64,000 bases of DNA from Neoaliturus tenellus. Lineage: Eukaryota; Arthropoda; Insecta; Hemiptera; Cicadellidae. Location: contig CM061534.1 in NCBI GenBank assembly GCA_030545055.2, positions 28,408,058 to 28,472,057 of the forward strand, in the 5' to 3' direction. Below the pieces are notes generated by a model, which was not told the origin of the DNA, made no database searches, and saw nothing but the letters and a program-made list of their open reading frames with translations. A program made the position numbers and the translations under genes. How positions within the stretch are numbered: the stretch's first letter is position 1; the number at the start of each line of letters is the position of its first letter. Shown piece after piece: positions 32,530 to 42,925 of this stretch.

Positions 32530-32580
32530 TGGTGGGGGAAACAGCAGGAGCGGGGAAAGGTCACAGTGGTGGGGGAAGGT
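32530..32580. promoter_or_regulatory. Paired GTGGTGGGGGAA motifs in a divergent promoter
   Basis: AGTGGTGGGGGAA occurs at about 32530 and 32565, the complement of the TTCCCCCACCACT box found in right-end promoters, between two divergent small genes. Confidence 0.5.
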
Positions 32581-32614
32581 GAGGTTGAACGCTGGAGTAT
32601 CGCATCACTTCACC

Positions 32615-32878
32615 ATGAGCTGTCCTACAGTCAACACACTGTTCTCGCAGCCCGAGTTGGCGCAAGAAGAAACCCTACTGTACAGCTTAAGCTGTGAGGG
32701 GCAAGGAAGAAAAGTTAAAGTTGAAGTTATGGTAAACTCTAAGGTGAAGAGCCGTCTAAATAAAGTGATTGTAATCTTTCAATCCCCAATAACCTTAGAG
32801 AAATACCACTTTATAAAGCGACACCTTAGTTGGCAAAACAAAGTGGAATTGGAAAAGATTACAGTGAAATTAATTTAA
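32615..32878 (+). CDS. Small-protein family gene (87 aa), left end
   Basis: I chose the ATG at 32615 because the upstream in-frame ATG at 32513 would translate through the promoter motifs. The product has a low-complexity start, strands (RKVKVEVMVN, KVIVIFQ), a helix (PITLEKYHFIKRHL) and a strand (KITVKLI), in keeping with the small end-gene family. Function unknown. Confidence 0.6.
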   Translation: MSCPTVNTLFSQPELAQEETLLYSLSCEGQGRKVKVEVMVNSKVKSRLNKVIVIFQSPITLEKYHFIKRHLSWQNKVELEKITVKLI

Positions 32879-33255
32879 CTTAAAATTTGGACTGGACACT
32901 CTTGGCGATACCACGTGGCGTGCAAATGCCACCCTAAACATTACAAGTTAGGTTATTGAGCACCTCTGGTACAATAACCGATGTGCTAGAGTTAAAGTGT
33001 GACGACCTTGAGTCAAAACACAGAAATACTACAATTCGATATCGTCCCAGAGTTAAAGTGTAGTGACCTACATTCAGAACTTGTAAAATTACTTACATAT
33101 AGAGAGCTATGGAACAGCGAGACGCACCGCATGGAAGCCGGAGACATACTGGCGAAGCGGTGTTGTGCAGCCTAGGGACCCAGTTGTGGTGGGGGTACAG
33201 CCAACACTTAGAGTACAAGTGTCGTGGGTGACCTTGACCCACTTAACTTACCTGA
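32879..33255. other. Non-coding zone with left subterminal repeats
   Basis: Around 32970-33090 the motif (CCAGAGTTAAAGTGT, GACCTTGAGTCAAAACACAGAAATACTACA) is the inverted counterpart of the repeat array at 52440-52815. A TGACCTTGA site is at 33229. Confidence 0.6.
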
Positions 33256-33257
33256 CC

Positions 33258-33505
33258 CCCCCACCTCCCCCCCCCCCCCCCGACAAAAAGTTCCCACCCC
33301 CCCCCCCCCGACAAAAAGTGCGAGCCCCCCCCCCCCCGACAAAAAGTGCGAACCCCCCCCCCCCGACAAAAAGTGCGAACCCCCCCCCCCCGACAAAAAG
33401 TGCGAACCCCCCCCCCGACAAAAAGTGCGAACCCCCCCCCCCCCCGACAAAAAGTGCGAACCCCCCCCCACCCCCACCCCCACCCCCACCCCCTCCCCCA
33501 CCCCT
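33258..33505. repeat. C-tract tandem repeats with GACAAAAAGTGCGAA spacer
   Basis: Runs of 8-15 cytosines alternate with (GACAAAAAGTGCGAA) spacers about seven times, followed by CCCCCA repeats. Long frames here on both strands are composition artefacts. The G-rich strand could form quadruplexes. A smaller C-rich zone is at 34755-34830. Confidence 0.9.
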
Positions 33506-33533
33506 GATATCCTGGGCGTGGCAGCCCCGGTGG

Positions 33534-33942
33534 GGATATAAGGGAGCCCAGCCAGAGCCGGCTCGCAGTCCGCTCCCGCGCGTTGAACGTGAACGATCGG
33601 GACGGACCGCCATAGGCATCACTAAACATTGAATGGCGCCTTCAGTGTTTAGCGAAGTCTACTCTAACTTTAAGACATGTATTAGTTGTAAGATATTGCG
33701 CTTGCGTTTGGGTATTGCGAATTGTTTTATATGAGAGTGTTTTACTTGTACCCTATGTCTCCTGTGTCTTTTATCCTTTGTGTCTTGTTTGTTATGTGTT
33801 TAATGTGTATGTGCTTGTTCCAGCATTGACTACGTTGAGCTCAATTGTGTGTTGTAAGTGTGTTATTTGTTTTTAAAGTGTATACGCTTGTTTTAGCAAT
33901 CCCCCCTTGAGCTTTTTCAATGCTCAAAGTAAACTGTAAAGT
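33534..33942. other. TATA-containing promoter-like start of a non-coding stretch
   Basis: GGTGGGGATATAAGG at about 33530, almost the same as at 34928 before the gene at 35002. No supported gene follows for over 1.4 kb. It may start a non-coding transcript or be a relic of a duplicated promoter. Confidence 0.45.
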
Positions 33943-33948
33943 CAGGGA

Positions 33949-34174
33949 ACGGGAGTAGGCCCCCGTGTAAAGCCACTTTTAATAATTGGTAGGCTCCTTG
34001 CCAGGCATGCAAAAGGTTGCGGATGGCATTTGGGGAGCATGTCCGTTTGTACGCTGGCAAGCAAAAGGTTGTGGCGGCCTCTGCACTCGGACCGAGGACG
34101 TAAGCCATTAGGGTGTCCTCAGTATGTTTCCCTTCTGGAAACTCAAAATTATGTAAATGAATCTTTGTTAGCTA
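33949..34174 (+). repeat. Direct repeat unit 1 (226 bp), non-coding
   Basis: About 90 percent identical to 34324-34545. Contains ACGGGAGTAGGCCCCCGTGT, repeated GCATGCAAAAGGTTGCGG and GAGGACGTAAGCCA. No frame is conserved in both copies because single-base indels differ between them. Confidence 0.85.
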
Positions 34175-34323
34175 TTTGTGTTTTTAGTCCCCAAGGCCCC
34201 CGAACATTCGTGGTTCGCCATGGATGTACGGGGGCCGAAATTTTTTAATGTCCGTGTGGCCTTGACCCACAAAGACTTGTAAAAAGTCAATGCATTGTAA
34301 ATTAAAAATATTAAAGATAGGTT

Positions 34324-34545
34324 ACGGGAGTAGGCCCCCGTGTAAAGCCTATTTTAATTATCGGTAGGCTCCTGCCAGGCATGCAAAAGGTTGCGGATGG
34401 CATTTGGGAGCATGTCCGTTTGTACGCTGGCATGCAAAAGGTTGCGGCGGCCTCTGCACTCGGACGAGGACGTAAGCCACTAGGGTGTCCTCAGTTTGTT
34501 TTCTTCTGGAAACACAAAATTATGTAAATGAATCTTTGTTAGCTA
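34324..34545 (+). repeat. Direct repeat unit 2 (222 bp), non-coding
   Basis: Second copy of the previous unit. Short inverted segments (GGGAGTAGGCCCCC) suggest a structured RNA or duplicated regulatory DNA. Confidence 0.85.
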
Positions 34546-34932
34546 CTGAAAAGACAATGCAGTAAATGTTTACAAGTCTTGCGTGGCGAAGGGTACAGGA
34601 CATTGGATGTTGCCTTGTTGTCATAGTTGGGTCTCTTCGGAGGCTACAGCGATGACAACCCAAGTGCCTCACACCCCCAAAGGGGGGTGTGGGGCTTAAT
34701 TTTTTTAAAGTTTTTTTGTGACCTTGACCTAAATATGTAAAATAAAATGCGAACCCCCCCCCCACCCCACCCCCCCCCTCCTCACCCCCCCCCCACCCCC
34801 TCCCCCACCCCCTCCTCACCCCCCCCCAACTTTTTTTTTTGGGAAAAATTTTTGACCTTGACCAAAAAGTTTTTTGCTCCGGACGAGAAGTGCCCCCCCC
34901 CCCGGGTACCTTGGGCGTGGTCACCCGGTGGG
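34546..34932. other. Non-coding spacer with nuclear-receptor-type sites
   Basis: TGACCTTGA at 34719 and 34853, a C-rich tract, and a hairpin-like CACACCCCCAAAGGGGGGTGTG near 34670-34692. Confidence 0.55.
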
Positions 34933-34940
34933 GATATAAG
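34933..34940 (+). promoter_or_regulatory. TATA box of the 129-aa gene
   Basis: GATATAAG 62 bp before the ATG at 35002, preceded by GGGCGTGG and GGTGGG boxes. Confidence 0.6.
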
Positions 34941-35001
34941 GCGGCCGGGTTGCACGCATTTCTCATTTTAGCTCCAGCGCTTATGCTGACCGGTTCTTAA
35001 A

Positions 35002-35391
35002 ATGTATCGTCGTATACCTTATGATCCTTCGTACTATAATCTGTTTGGTATTAATAGTATTACAGACAATGAGCAGAAATTGTATAAAAAATTTTGTTGT
35101 TTACTTGATAGAACGCACAAACTACCACCAAATACTTTCACCTACAAGCTACCCCTGATAGACAAGGATGATGTAAGCAAACTAACAACAATTCAAGTGA
35201 AATTTCTCGAAGAAAAAATCCTTGTTTGTGTAAGAGAAGTGTTTCATAATGAATATTCAAAAAGATTGGCCTTCGACTTTATTAAGGAACATGCAGGACG
35301 TGAAAAAGAACAGTACCCAGGATTATATTATTTATATCTTTTTGAGAATGGAGCAAGTGTAACGGTAGAAATAAGTATCAAACTAATGTAA
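35002..35391 (+). CDS. Unknown 129-aa protein
   Basis: ATG-initiated intact frame after a TATA box. The product starts MYRRIPYDPSYYNLFGINS, is mixed alpha/beta with a helical centre (VKFLEEKILVCVREVF) and a C-terminal strand (ASVTVEISIKLM) that resembles the end of other small genes in this element. No catalytic motif, signal peptide or membrane segment. I do not recognise it. Confidence 0.65.
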   Translation: MYRRIPYDPSYYNLFGINSITDNEQKLYKKFCCLLDRTHKLPPNTFTYKLPLIDKDDVSKLTTIQVKFLEEKILVCVREVFHNEYSKRLAFDFIKEHAGREKEQYPGLYYLYLFENGASVTVEISIKLM

Positions 35392-35457
35392 TTCTCCCAA
35401 CCAAGTGTTAAACTAGGACTTGAACTTGGACTTGATTGAGGTTTTTTTGTAGAACAG

Positions 35458-35520
35458 AGCGGGGGATAGATCACTTTGCGGCAATGGACTAGCATGCTGC
35501 TTAGTGGTTTATCCCCCGCT
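35458..35520 (+). ncRNA. Pre-miRNA-like 63-nt hairpin
   Basis: The arms AGCGGGGGATAGATCACT and AGTGGTTTATCCCCCGCT pair over 18 bp including G-U pairs; a 2x2 U-U internal loop and a further 6 pairs (GCGGCA with TGCTGC) close on an 11-nt loop. Size and shape match a microRNA precursor. A partial repeat of the 3' arm (CTCTATCCCCGCT) is near 35638-35650. Transcription is not shown. Confidence 0.5.
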
Positions 35521-35834
35521 CAAAGGGTATCTTTACGCGACCTTGACCCACATAAATGCATAGTTTGTGGGGGTATAAAAAAGGGCAAACCAATTGGATG
35601 GATACACCACTTCTATACCATGGCTCTATTGCAGTGCTCTATCCCCGCTAAAAATAATAATTCCAAGTGACCTTGTTCCACATAAACTTGCTCAAACAGA
35701 CATCTTTCAAAATATTTGTACAAAGTAGTGGATTTAGACCAAACATTATTGGTTTATCAAGCCTGTTGAAGAATATATTGAAAATGGGTGTTTAAAAGCC
35801 AAATTTACTAAATGATTGATAAACCGGATGTATA
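35521..35834. other. Non-coding spacer before polymerase
   Basis: CGACCTTGACCCACATAAA and TGACCTTGTTCCACATAAAC, variants of the recurrent site, at about 35539 and 35669. No supported gene; the 64-codon frame at 35476 lacks features. Confidence 0.5.
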
Positions 35835-35874
35835 TGACGTCACCTTCCCCCACCCTTCAACCTCGGGTATAAAG
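35835..35874 (+). promoter_or_regulatory. CRE plus C-box plus TATA promoter of polymerase
   Basis: TGACGTCA (35835), CCCCCACCC and TATAAAG (35868) lie in order, ending about 77 bp before the ATG at 35951. Confidence 0.65.
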
Positions 35875-35950
35875 GGACCCGGTTGAGCGCGCTGCTCATT
35901 ATTGCTTGGACATTCACCGAGTGCACACTCAAAGCCAAACTTGTTCAAAA

Positions 35951-38900
35951 ATGGCTCTTTGCGATATTTGTGGTGAGTTTTTCCAAGATGAAGATATCTT
36001 TGTTTTACACCGAGAATTGCATCATGAAGAAAACAGAAAAGAAGAGATTGTTGTAAGTGAAGAAGACTTGGATGCGTTTGATCGGTTATTGGAAAACTAC
36101 CAGAAACAGATGGACGACTGTGATAGCTATCTACAGTTACACCGAGAATTGCATCGTGAAGAGGACAGAAAAGAAGAGATTGTAGTAAGTGAAGAAGACT
36201 TGGATGCGATTGATCGGTTTTTGGAAAAACCCCAGAAGCAGAAGGACTGGGCTAGCTATTTACAGTTAATGCAAAGAAGAAGACCAAGTGTTATTCAATT
36301 TGCCGGAGCTGGACCATCTACAGCTGGAGGATTTATTGAAAAGGAAATGGAAGGAAAAAAAGTGGAAGATGTAAAACAACTGCGTACCCAAGAAGAGGAT
36401 ATGGAAGAAGAGGATACAGAAGAAGTGGAAGAAATAAGACAACTGCGCACCACAGCCTTGCCAGGACCAGTTGTAACTCATTTCAAAATTAATAATGTGC
36501 AATTGGAATTAGAAAACTTTATAACCCAAGCTAAAAATTTAGTTGTAAAAACATTGATGGAAGAATTGGCAAGATTGAACTTTATTAAATTTGGATTGGT
36601 GTTGGAGGCTATGTTTACTAATACCAATGGTGAAAACTCACCGAGAGCATTCATTGCTAAAAACCGAACCCTTACAACCACATCTGATATCAACGAAATT
36701 TTAGAAGATTGTTTGAATGAACTGCTAATGAAACTCCAAGAACACGAAGGAAGAGGATCTGGCTGGACGCTATCATCGATTGAAGGTATGGATGTGAGGG
36801 TTCACAAGCATGGATATGGTATGAGGGGTAGCAGCTTTATCCCTCTACCAAAGAAAATTAAAGACACCAACTCTTGCAGAAATGTTACAAACGGGGATAA
36901 TGAATGTTTTAAGTATGCGATGCTAACTAAGTATGTAAAACATAATCCTTGTAGAGTTGGTAGGGAATATTATGAAAACGAACACCGCTACAACTTCCGA
37001 GGAATGTCGTATCCTGTGAGTCTTAATCAAATTGCAAAATTTGAGAAACAAAATCCAGGTGTTTCTGTTAACGTGTTCGGCTTAGATGATTCGAACAATG
37101 TGTATCCTCTACGAGTTGGAAAAGTGGAGCAAAGAAACCATACTGATTTATTATTGATAACTAAAGGCGAAATTTCACATTATGTGTGGATAAAAGATTT
37201 TGAAGCATTGGTTGTACGACAATTAACGAAAAAAAAATTAGAGTGACAGTGTGTAAGAGATGCTTTTGTTTTACGAATAAAGATTTGAGACGTGGAGGAT
37301 CGGAGTGGTTGAAGGAACACCAAAGACTTTGTAATGACAACTATGAAGTGAAGATTAGTCTGCCGCCGCCATCTCGAGCGTTCATCCAATTCAACAAAAC
37401 AGTTCACCAATATCGGATTCCAGTAGCCGTCTACGCAGATTTCGAATCCACGTTAGTACCACAGGAGCTTCCGGATGGTGAGGTGACTAGAAGAACCAAA
37501 TATCAACTGCATCAACCTAACAGTTTTTGCTTATTGGTGAAATCGACTTTGCCTGAAGAACAGTTGCAAGACTATGGCTTAACATCCACTCCAATACTCT
37601 ACCGTGGGGAAGAAGCCGCTAAGCATTTCGTAGACCAGTTGTATGACATTGCTGAAAAGGTGCAACGCTTATTCGGTAATGTTTTACCTATGGAACCTTT
37701 GAATCAAAATCAACAAGAAGAATACAATTTGGCAACAAGATGTTATTTATGCAAGAAGAGCTTCAGTGAAGAAAATCAAAAAGTAAGAGATCACGATCAC
37801 CTGACAGGGTTATACAGAGGAGCTGCTTGTAATTCATGCAATATAAATTACAAACTGCCAAACTTTATCCCTGTCGTGTTACACAATCTTAGCGGCTATG
37901 ACTCCCACTTCATTATCCAGAGTTAGGACGAGATGATGGAAAAATCGAAGTATTAGCTGAAACATTGGAGAAGTACATCAGTTTCTCAAAAACAGTAGGT
38001 AAAATTAAACTTCGCTTCGTAGACTCTTATAGATTTATGTCATCTAGTTTGAGCAATTGTCTGAGAACCTAAGAAGAGAAGATCTAAAAGAAACCAGCAA
38101 AATTGTACCTGAAGATAAATTGGACTTAGTAATGCGTAAAGGAGTGTTCCCCTATGATTACATAACTTCTGCAGAAAAATTCGAAGAAACCAGTCTGCCA
38201 CCGATTGAAGCCTTCAATAGCAAGTTAAATGAAAGTGAAATCTCCGTTGAAGACTACAATCATGCTTGTAATGTTTGGAACCAACTAAACATTCAAACCT
38301 TAGGGGAATATTCCGACTTTTACATAAAATTGGACGTAACTCTGCTGTGCGATGTGATGGAAGAATTTCGAAACACCTGCTTCTCCGCCTATGGACTGGA
38401 CCCTCTACACTCGTACACATCTCCAGGATTAGCATGGCAAGCTATGCTAAAGTCAACCAACTGTCGATTGGAACTTCTAACAGATATTGATATGGTGCTC
38501 ATGATAGAATCTGGTGTACGGGGCGGTTTGACACAAGCTGTAACACGTCATGTCAAAGCTAACAACAAGTACATCCCAGGCTTCGATGAGAGACAACCAT
38601 CGGTCTACCTTGGTTACTTTGACGCAAACAACCTTTATGGTTGGGCAATGTCAAATCCGCTTCCCTACGCTGACTTCAAATGGATCGACCCGGCCACCAT
38701 CGGTGACATCTCACAGATTCCAAAGAATGGTCCAAAAGGCTATATTTTGGACTGTGATTTCGAATATCCGGAGCACCTTCATGACCATCACTACGACTTG
38801 CCTCTCCTAGCCAAGACTGAAGTTTCACCGACAGGAAGATGGCCGAAATTGATGATGACGTTGGAGAATAAAGATCGGTATGTGGCTCACTACTGGGTAG

Positions 38901-39847
38901 TTCAACAAGCTCTTGAATTGGGTCTACGTGTGGTGAGAATTCATAGAGCAATTGAATTCACCCAGTCTTGTTGGTTGAAACCATATATTGATTCCAACAC
39001 TACAAGAAGAGCAGCAGCAACATCAGCATTTGAAAAGGACTTTTACAAATTGATGAACAACGCCATCTTCGGGAAGACCTTAGAAAACAAAAGAAAACAC
39101 AAGATTGTAAAATTAGTAAGTGATCCTAAGAAATTGGAAAAATTAGTGCAAAAACCAAATTTTGGAACATCTATGATTATAAACGAAGATCTAGTTGCCG
39201 TAAGTATGAAGAAAACAACAATAGTGATGGATCGTCCGTTATACATTGGAATGTCAATTTTGGATATAAGTAAAACTTTAATGTATGATTTCCATTACAA
39301 CAAAATGGTTAAACACTACGGAAGAGACAACATTGGAGTTGCATACATGGATACCGACGCGTTTATCTACTGGATAAAGACTTTGGACATGTATGAAGAC
39401 CTAAGGAGTTTCCCATACAAAGACGATTTTGACTTCTCTGACTATCCGAAGAACCATCCAAATTACAACGAAAAGAATAAAAAAGTAATCGGAAAATTTA
39501 AAGATGAAGCAAATGGAATGCCTTTAGAAGAAATAGTGGCACTGATGGCAAAATTGTATTCATTTAAAATGTACAACGAGAACAACACACCCACAGTCAA
39601 GAAAGCAAAAGGAGTCAAAACATCGTACTTGAAGAAACATGTGACATTTGACCATTACAAGACCTGCTTGTTTGAAGATTCTACAATGTCTGCAACGTTC
39701 AACACTATCAGAAGCTTTAAACATGAGGTCTACAGTGTCACTGAAGTTAAAAGAGCACTGTCAGCTCGAGATGATAAAAGGCATATTATGCCGGATAAAA
39801 TTCACACTCTTCCTTTTGGACACTACTCTCTAAACCCTATCGACTAG
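35951..39847 (+). pseudogene. Protein-primed DNA polymerase B, three frame breaks
   Basis: The N-terminal part (35951-37246) has a C2H2-like finger (C4, C7, H20, H24/25), a tandem 45-residue duplication (HRELHHEENRKEEIVV and HRELHREEDRKEEIVV), an acidic linker and a domain ending in HYVWIKDFEALV. A second frame (37243-37926) holds a zinc-ribbon-like CKRC region and the exonuclease motif VYADFEST. A third (from about 38057) holds palm motif A (YFDANNLYGWAM), motif B (NNAIFGKTLEN) and motif C (YMDTDAF). Breaks lie at a run of nine A near 37230, near 37920 and near 38055. All active-site residues remain visible. The first break could in principle be slippage; three together suggest decay or assembly error. 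Confidence 0.9.
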
Positions 39848-39901
39848 TAACCTATTCTTCGCCCCTCTACAACTTCGACCTTTATTCCTTTCTCCTTCCG
39901 T

Positions 39902-39950
39902 AAAAAAATGGGGAACACGGCAAGTCAAACGCCGTGTTCCCCATTTTTTT
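39902..39950. terminator. Perfect 20-bp hairpin with A/T flanks
   Basis: 39902-39921 and 39931-39950 are exact complements (A7-TGGGGAACACGGC against its complement), 9-nt loop. Lies between polymerase and integrase, 14 bp before a TGACCTTGA module. Confidence 0.75.
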
Positions 39951-39963
39951 ACACAAGTTTGGA

Positions 39964-39972
39964 TGACCTTGA
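39964..39972 (+). promoter_or_regulatory. TGACCTTGA site upstream of integrase
   Basis: GGATGACCTTGACC, 89 bp before the integrase ATG, followed by ACCTATATAAATG. Confidence 0.6.
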
Positions 39973-40052
39973 CCTATATAAATGATGTTAATATTTAAGA
40001 CAACATTCATTGTTATTATACATGTGATACATGAAACATTCAAACCTGCAAT

Positions 40053-40991
40053 ATGAAGAACTTGAAGCAAGAAATTGTCAACGAGCTTCATAAACCTGCA
40101 AGAAGAAAGTTTCCACGAAGAAATACAGTGATAAAAGGAATAAATGATTTATATCAAGCGGATTTAATCGAAATGATTCCTTATAGTAAACAAAATAGAG
40201 GATTTAAATACATATTGACTATTATTAATTGTTTTTCAAAAATGGCAGATGCTTTACTACTAAAAGATAAAAGTGGCAAAAGTGTTACAAAAGCAATGGA
40301 AACAGCTATACAAAGAGACAAACATACTATAAAACATTTACAAACTGATGATGAAAAAGAATATTTTAATAAGGAATTTGCAAATTTAATGAAAAAACAC
40401 AACATTAACCATTACTCAACCAATTCAGAGGTAAAAGCATCAATAATTGAAAGATTTAACATAACTTTAAAAGGTGCGATGTATAAGATGTTTTCCAACA
40501 GAGGATCACACGTATGGATTGATGTGTTACCAAAACTTATAAGCGATTACAATAACAAGTTTCATAGAACTATCGGTATGAAACCAAGCCAGGTGACTAA
40601 TAAAAATGAAAAACTTGTATTAAAACGTATAAAAATGAATACTAAACCAAAAGTTGAAAAACTAAAGCCTAAAAGGTTTAATGTTGGTGATAAAGTGCGA
40701 ATAAGCAAATACAAAGGTGTATTCAGTAAAAGATATCTTCCGAACTGGACAAATGAGGTATTTACCGTATTTAAGGTGCAACCTACAGTACCAGAAACTT
40801 ACATTTTAAAAGATAATAAAGGACAATTGCTTGAAGGAGGTTTTTATGGACATGAAATGTTAAAATCAACAGTAGGTGATGTATATCTAGTAGAAAAGGT
40901 GTTGCAACGCAAAAAAGATAAGGTTAAAGTAAGATGGTTAGGATTTAATAAGACGGAAGATTCTTGGATACCTAAAAAGGATCTAATATAA
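40053..40991 (+). CDS. Retroviral-type integrase with chromodomain (312 aa)
   Basis: Intact frame. The catalytic core has D37 (YQADLIE), D99 (LQTDDEKEYFN) and E133 (ASIIERFN), a D,D(33)E arrangement of the RNase H-fold integrases of Polintons and Ty3-like elements. An SH3-like DNA-binding segment follows (about 205-270, FNVGDKVRISKYKG), then a chromodomain (about 275-312, YLVEKVLQRKKDKVKVRWLG, W at SWIPKKDL), which may target chromatin marks. It would catalyse the strand transfer that makes the 6-bp duplication. No N-terminal HHCC zinc finger is visible. It has its own hairpin-and-site module upstream. Confidence 0.95.
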   Translation: MKNLKQEIVNELHKPARRKFPRRNTVIKGINDLYQADLIEMIPYSKQNRGFKYILTIINCFSKMADALLLKDKSGKSVTKAMETAIQRDKHTIKHLQTDDEKEYFNKEFANLMKKHNINHYSTNSEVKASIIERFNITLKGAMYKMFSNRGSHVWIDVLPKLISDYNNKFHRTIGMKPSQVTNKNEKLVLKRIKMNTKPKVEKLKPKRFNVGDKVRISKYKGVFSKRYLPNWTNEVFTVFKVQPTVPETYILKDNKGQLLEGGFYGHEMLKSTVGDVYLVEKVLQRKKDKVKVRWLGFNKTEDSWIPKKDLI

Positions 40992-41028
40992 TGATAGAGC
41001 ATCATTTTGGGTTGAACCATTACAAAGG

Positions 41029-41725
41029 ATGGAGATAATACCGCAAAAAGACAATTTTACTATTAATAATATAGATGAACTCACAGTGGATGGTTCTCAA
41101 TTCAATACTGGAAACACGGTGTTTTGTTACCAAACACGGTGCGTTGTCTGGTTACCGGTCCTCCAATTGTGGAAAAACAAATGTAGTATTCAATTTGATT
41201 ACAAACCCTAAAGGCTTACGTTTTAATAATTTATATGTATTTTCAAAGTCACTACAACAACCGAAATATCAGTTATTGGAACAAATACTCAATAATGTAC
41301 CTGAAGTTAAATATTTTAAATTTAACGCGAGCGAGAGTGTCATGCAACCGCAAGAGGCTAAACCATTCTCAGTATTCATATTTGACGATGTATCTTGTGA
41401 AAATCAAAATACAATAAGGAATTACTTCGCCATGGGTCGACATAACAACATAGATAGCATTTATATTGGTCAAACTTACAGCAAAATACCGAAACAGCTC
41501 ATTAGAGACAATGCAAACATGTTAATTGTATTTAAACAGGATGAAACCAACCTAAAACACATATATTATGACCATGTAAGTGCGGATATGCCATTCGAAC
41601 GATTTAAAGAGTTGTGTGGAAAGGCTTGGGCTGAAAAGTATGGGTTTTTAACAATTATAAAGGAACAACCGCTAAACAATGGTCGATACAGGATAGGATT
41701 TGATAAATTTATACTAATACACTGA
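41029..41725 (+). pseudogene. Packaging ATPase (FtsK/HerA-A32 type), broken near the Walker A motif
   Basis: The 3' frame (41160-41725) carries NCGKTN of the P-loop, Walker B (VFIFDDVSCE), a sensor-like GRHNNIDSIYIGQT and the C-terminal region (FERFKELCGKAWAEKYGF). The upstream part starts at the ATG at 41029 in another frame, and the residues just before NCGKT are readable in a third, so at least one indel near 41165 and one further upstream break the gene. This ATPase class packages DNA into capsids. Confidence 0.85.
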
Positions 41726-41772
41726 TCATGATGTAAAACATTCATTGTTGTACAACACGTCTTGCTACAAAC

Positions 41773-42888
41773 GTGGTTAACCAAGAAAAGTTAATAAAGG
41801 AAATAAAATCACTTAGTGATTCTATTCGGGATAAAAACAGAGCATTAAAATTAGGTATTAGCGAAAGGGAGAAATTTCTTGAATCTACTTTTAAACCTAT
41901 TACTGAACCCTTGAAACAATTAAACAAAAAATTTGCTAAACCCGTTTTGGAAGGAGATGCAATTGCACCTATTACAAAGTTTGAAAGAGAAAATATAAAA
42001 TCAGAAGATTTTAGTGATGAAGACCTGGAATCCTCTACATATAGTGGTTTTACCGGTGAAGAACCTGAAAGAGAGCTAGAATCACCAGACTATAGTGGTA
42101 TAAGAGAATTATATGAAGTAAAAGCTAAAAGAGGACATGAAGATGTATCAACTGCTAGTGAAGAGGAAAAAGAAGAAGAAGCAAGGGAAGGTCCGTCAAA
42201 CATAAGCTTGTTGGGTGAAAACATTCATAACAAAGGACCTTTAGGAAGGAAATACATGATAAAAATGTTAGCTGGAATAAATCCTAATAAAAACTACCAT
42301 AGTTATGGAGTAAGATTAACAGAAGAAGGTTTAATGGTTGGTAATAGCCCGGTAAACATTGATGAAGATGATAATATTATTGTTGGTAATCAAAGATATA
42401 AGGGCACAAGAGGATTATTTGAATTATTATTTGAAAAAAAGCCTTTAGAATTGTTAGTTAAAGAAGAAGATATGGAAGCATATAAACAGATTTTGGAACA
42501 CACCAATGCATACAGGAGGAAGTATTTAGCTGACCAGCCAGTTTTTAGATCTAGGTCTTTAAAATATAGAGTATTTGTATCCAAGTTAATACCAACAACG
42601 AGAAGACAACCAATGCCGATAATGCCAAGAAAACCTGTAAAACGAAGGTTTGTGTCATCCACTTTGGATATAAGTGCTCCAGAACCAAGAAAAAGAAACA
42701 AATCTGTTACAGGTACAGGTTTAATGAAGAAACTATATAACACAAATGTGATTTATTACAATAATATCAATAAATTGGTGGATAGAATGAAACTAATACA
42801 TGAAGCTAAAGAAGCGGGTCATACTGGATTGGAAAACGAATGGGTGGCTTTAGTGGATGAACTCCGAAACCGTGGGGTAATCTCATAA
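41773..42888 (+). CDS. Conserved Polinton protein of unknown function (up to 371 aa), start unclear
   Basis: Charged N-terminal coiled coil (IKEIKSLSDSIRDKNRALK) with KPITEPLKQL, an acidic linker, then a globular domain (YHSYGVRLTEEGLMVGN, YKGTRGLFELLFEKKPLEL, YKQILEHTNAYRRKYLA) that I recognise from many arthropod Maverick-like loci, and a basic tail. A role in virion assembly is a guess from its place between ATPase and fibre genes. The open frame begins without ATG (TAA at 41734, first codons GTG GTT AAC), so the start is lost, non-AUG or frameshifted. Confidence 0.7.
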   Translation: MVNQEKLIKEIKSLSDSIRDKNRALKLGISEREKFLESTFKPITEPLKQLNKKFAKPVLEGDAIAPITKFERENIKSEDFSDEDLESSTYSGFTGEEPERELESPDYSGIRELYEVKAKRGHEDVSTASEEEKEEEAREGPSNISLLGENIHNKGPLGRKYMIKMLAGINPNKNYHSYGVRLTEEGLMVGNSPVNIDEDDNIIVGNQRYKGTRGLFELLFEKKPLELLVKEEDMEAYKQILEHTNAYRRKYLADQPVFRSRSLKYRVFVSKLIPTTRRQPMPIMPRKPVKRRFVSSTLDISAPEPRKRNKSVTGTGLMKKLYNTNVIYYNNINKLVDRMKLIHEAKEAGHTGLENEWVALVDELRNRGVIS

Positions 42889-42925
42889 AAATGCGTTACT
42901 CCCTAGATTACTATTCAGTTGCACC

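Noticed and set aside
33165..33632. Pro-rich and Gly-rich long frames on both strands
   Set aside because: C-tract composition keeps all frames open; no conserved protein.
34520..34971. 148-codon minus and 74-codon plus frames
   Set aside because: Composition artefacts of the second C-rich tract.
35476..35670. 64-codon frame over the hairpin region
   Set aside because: Lies over inverted repeats and promoter-like motifs, no protein features.
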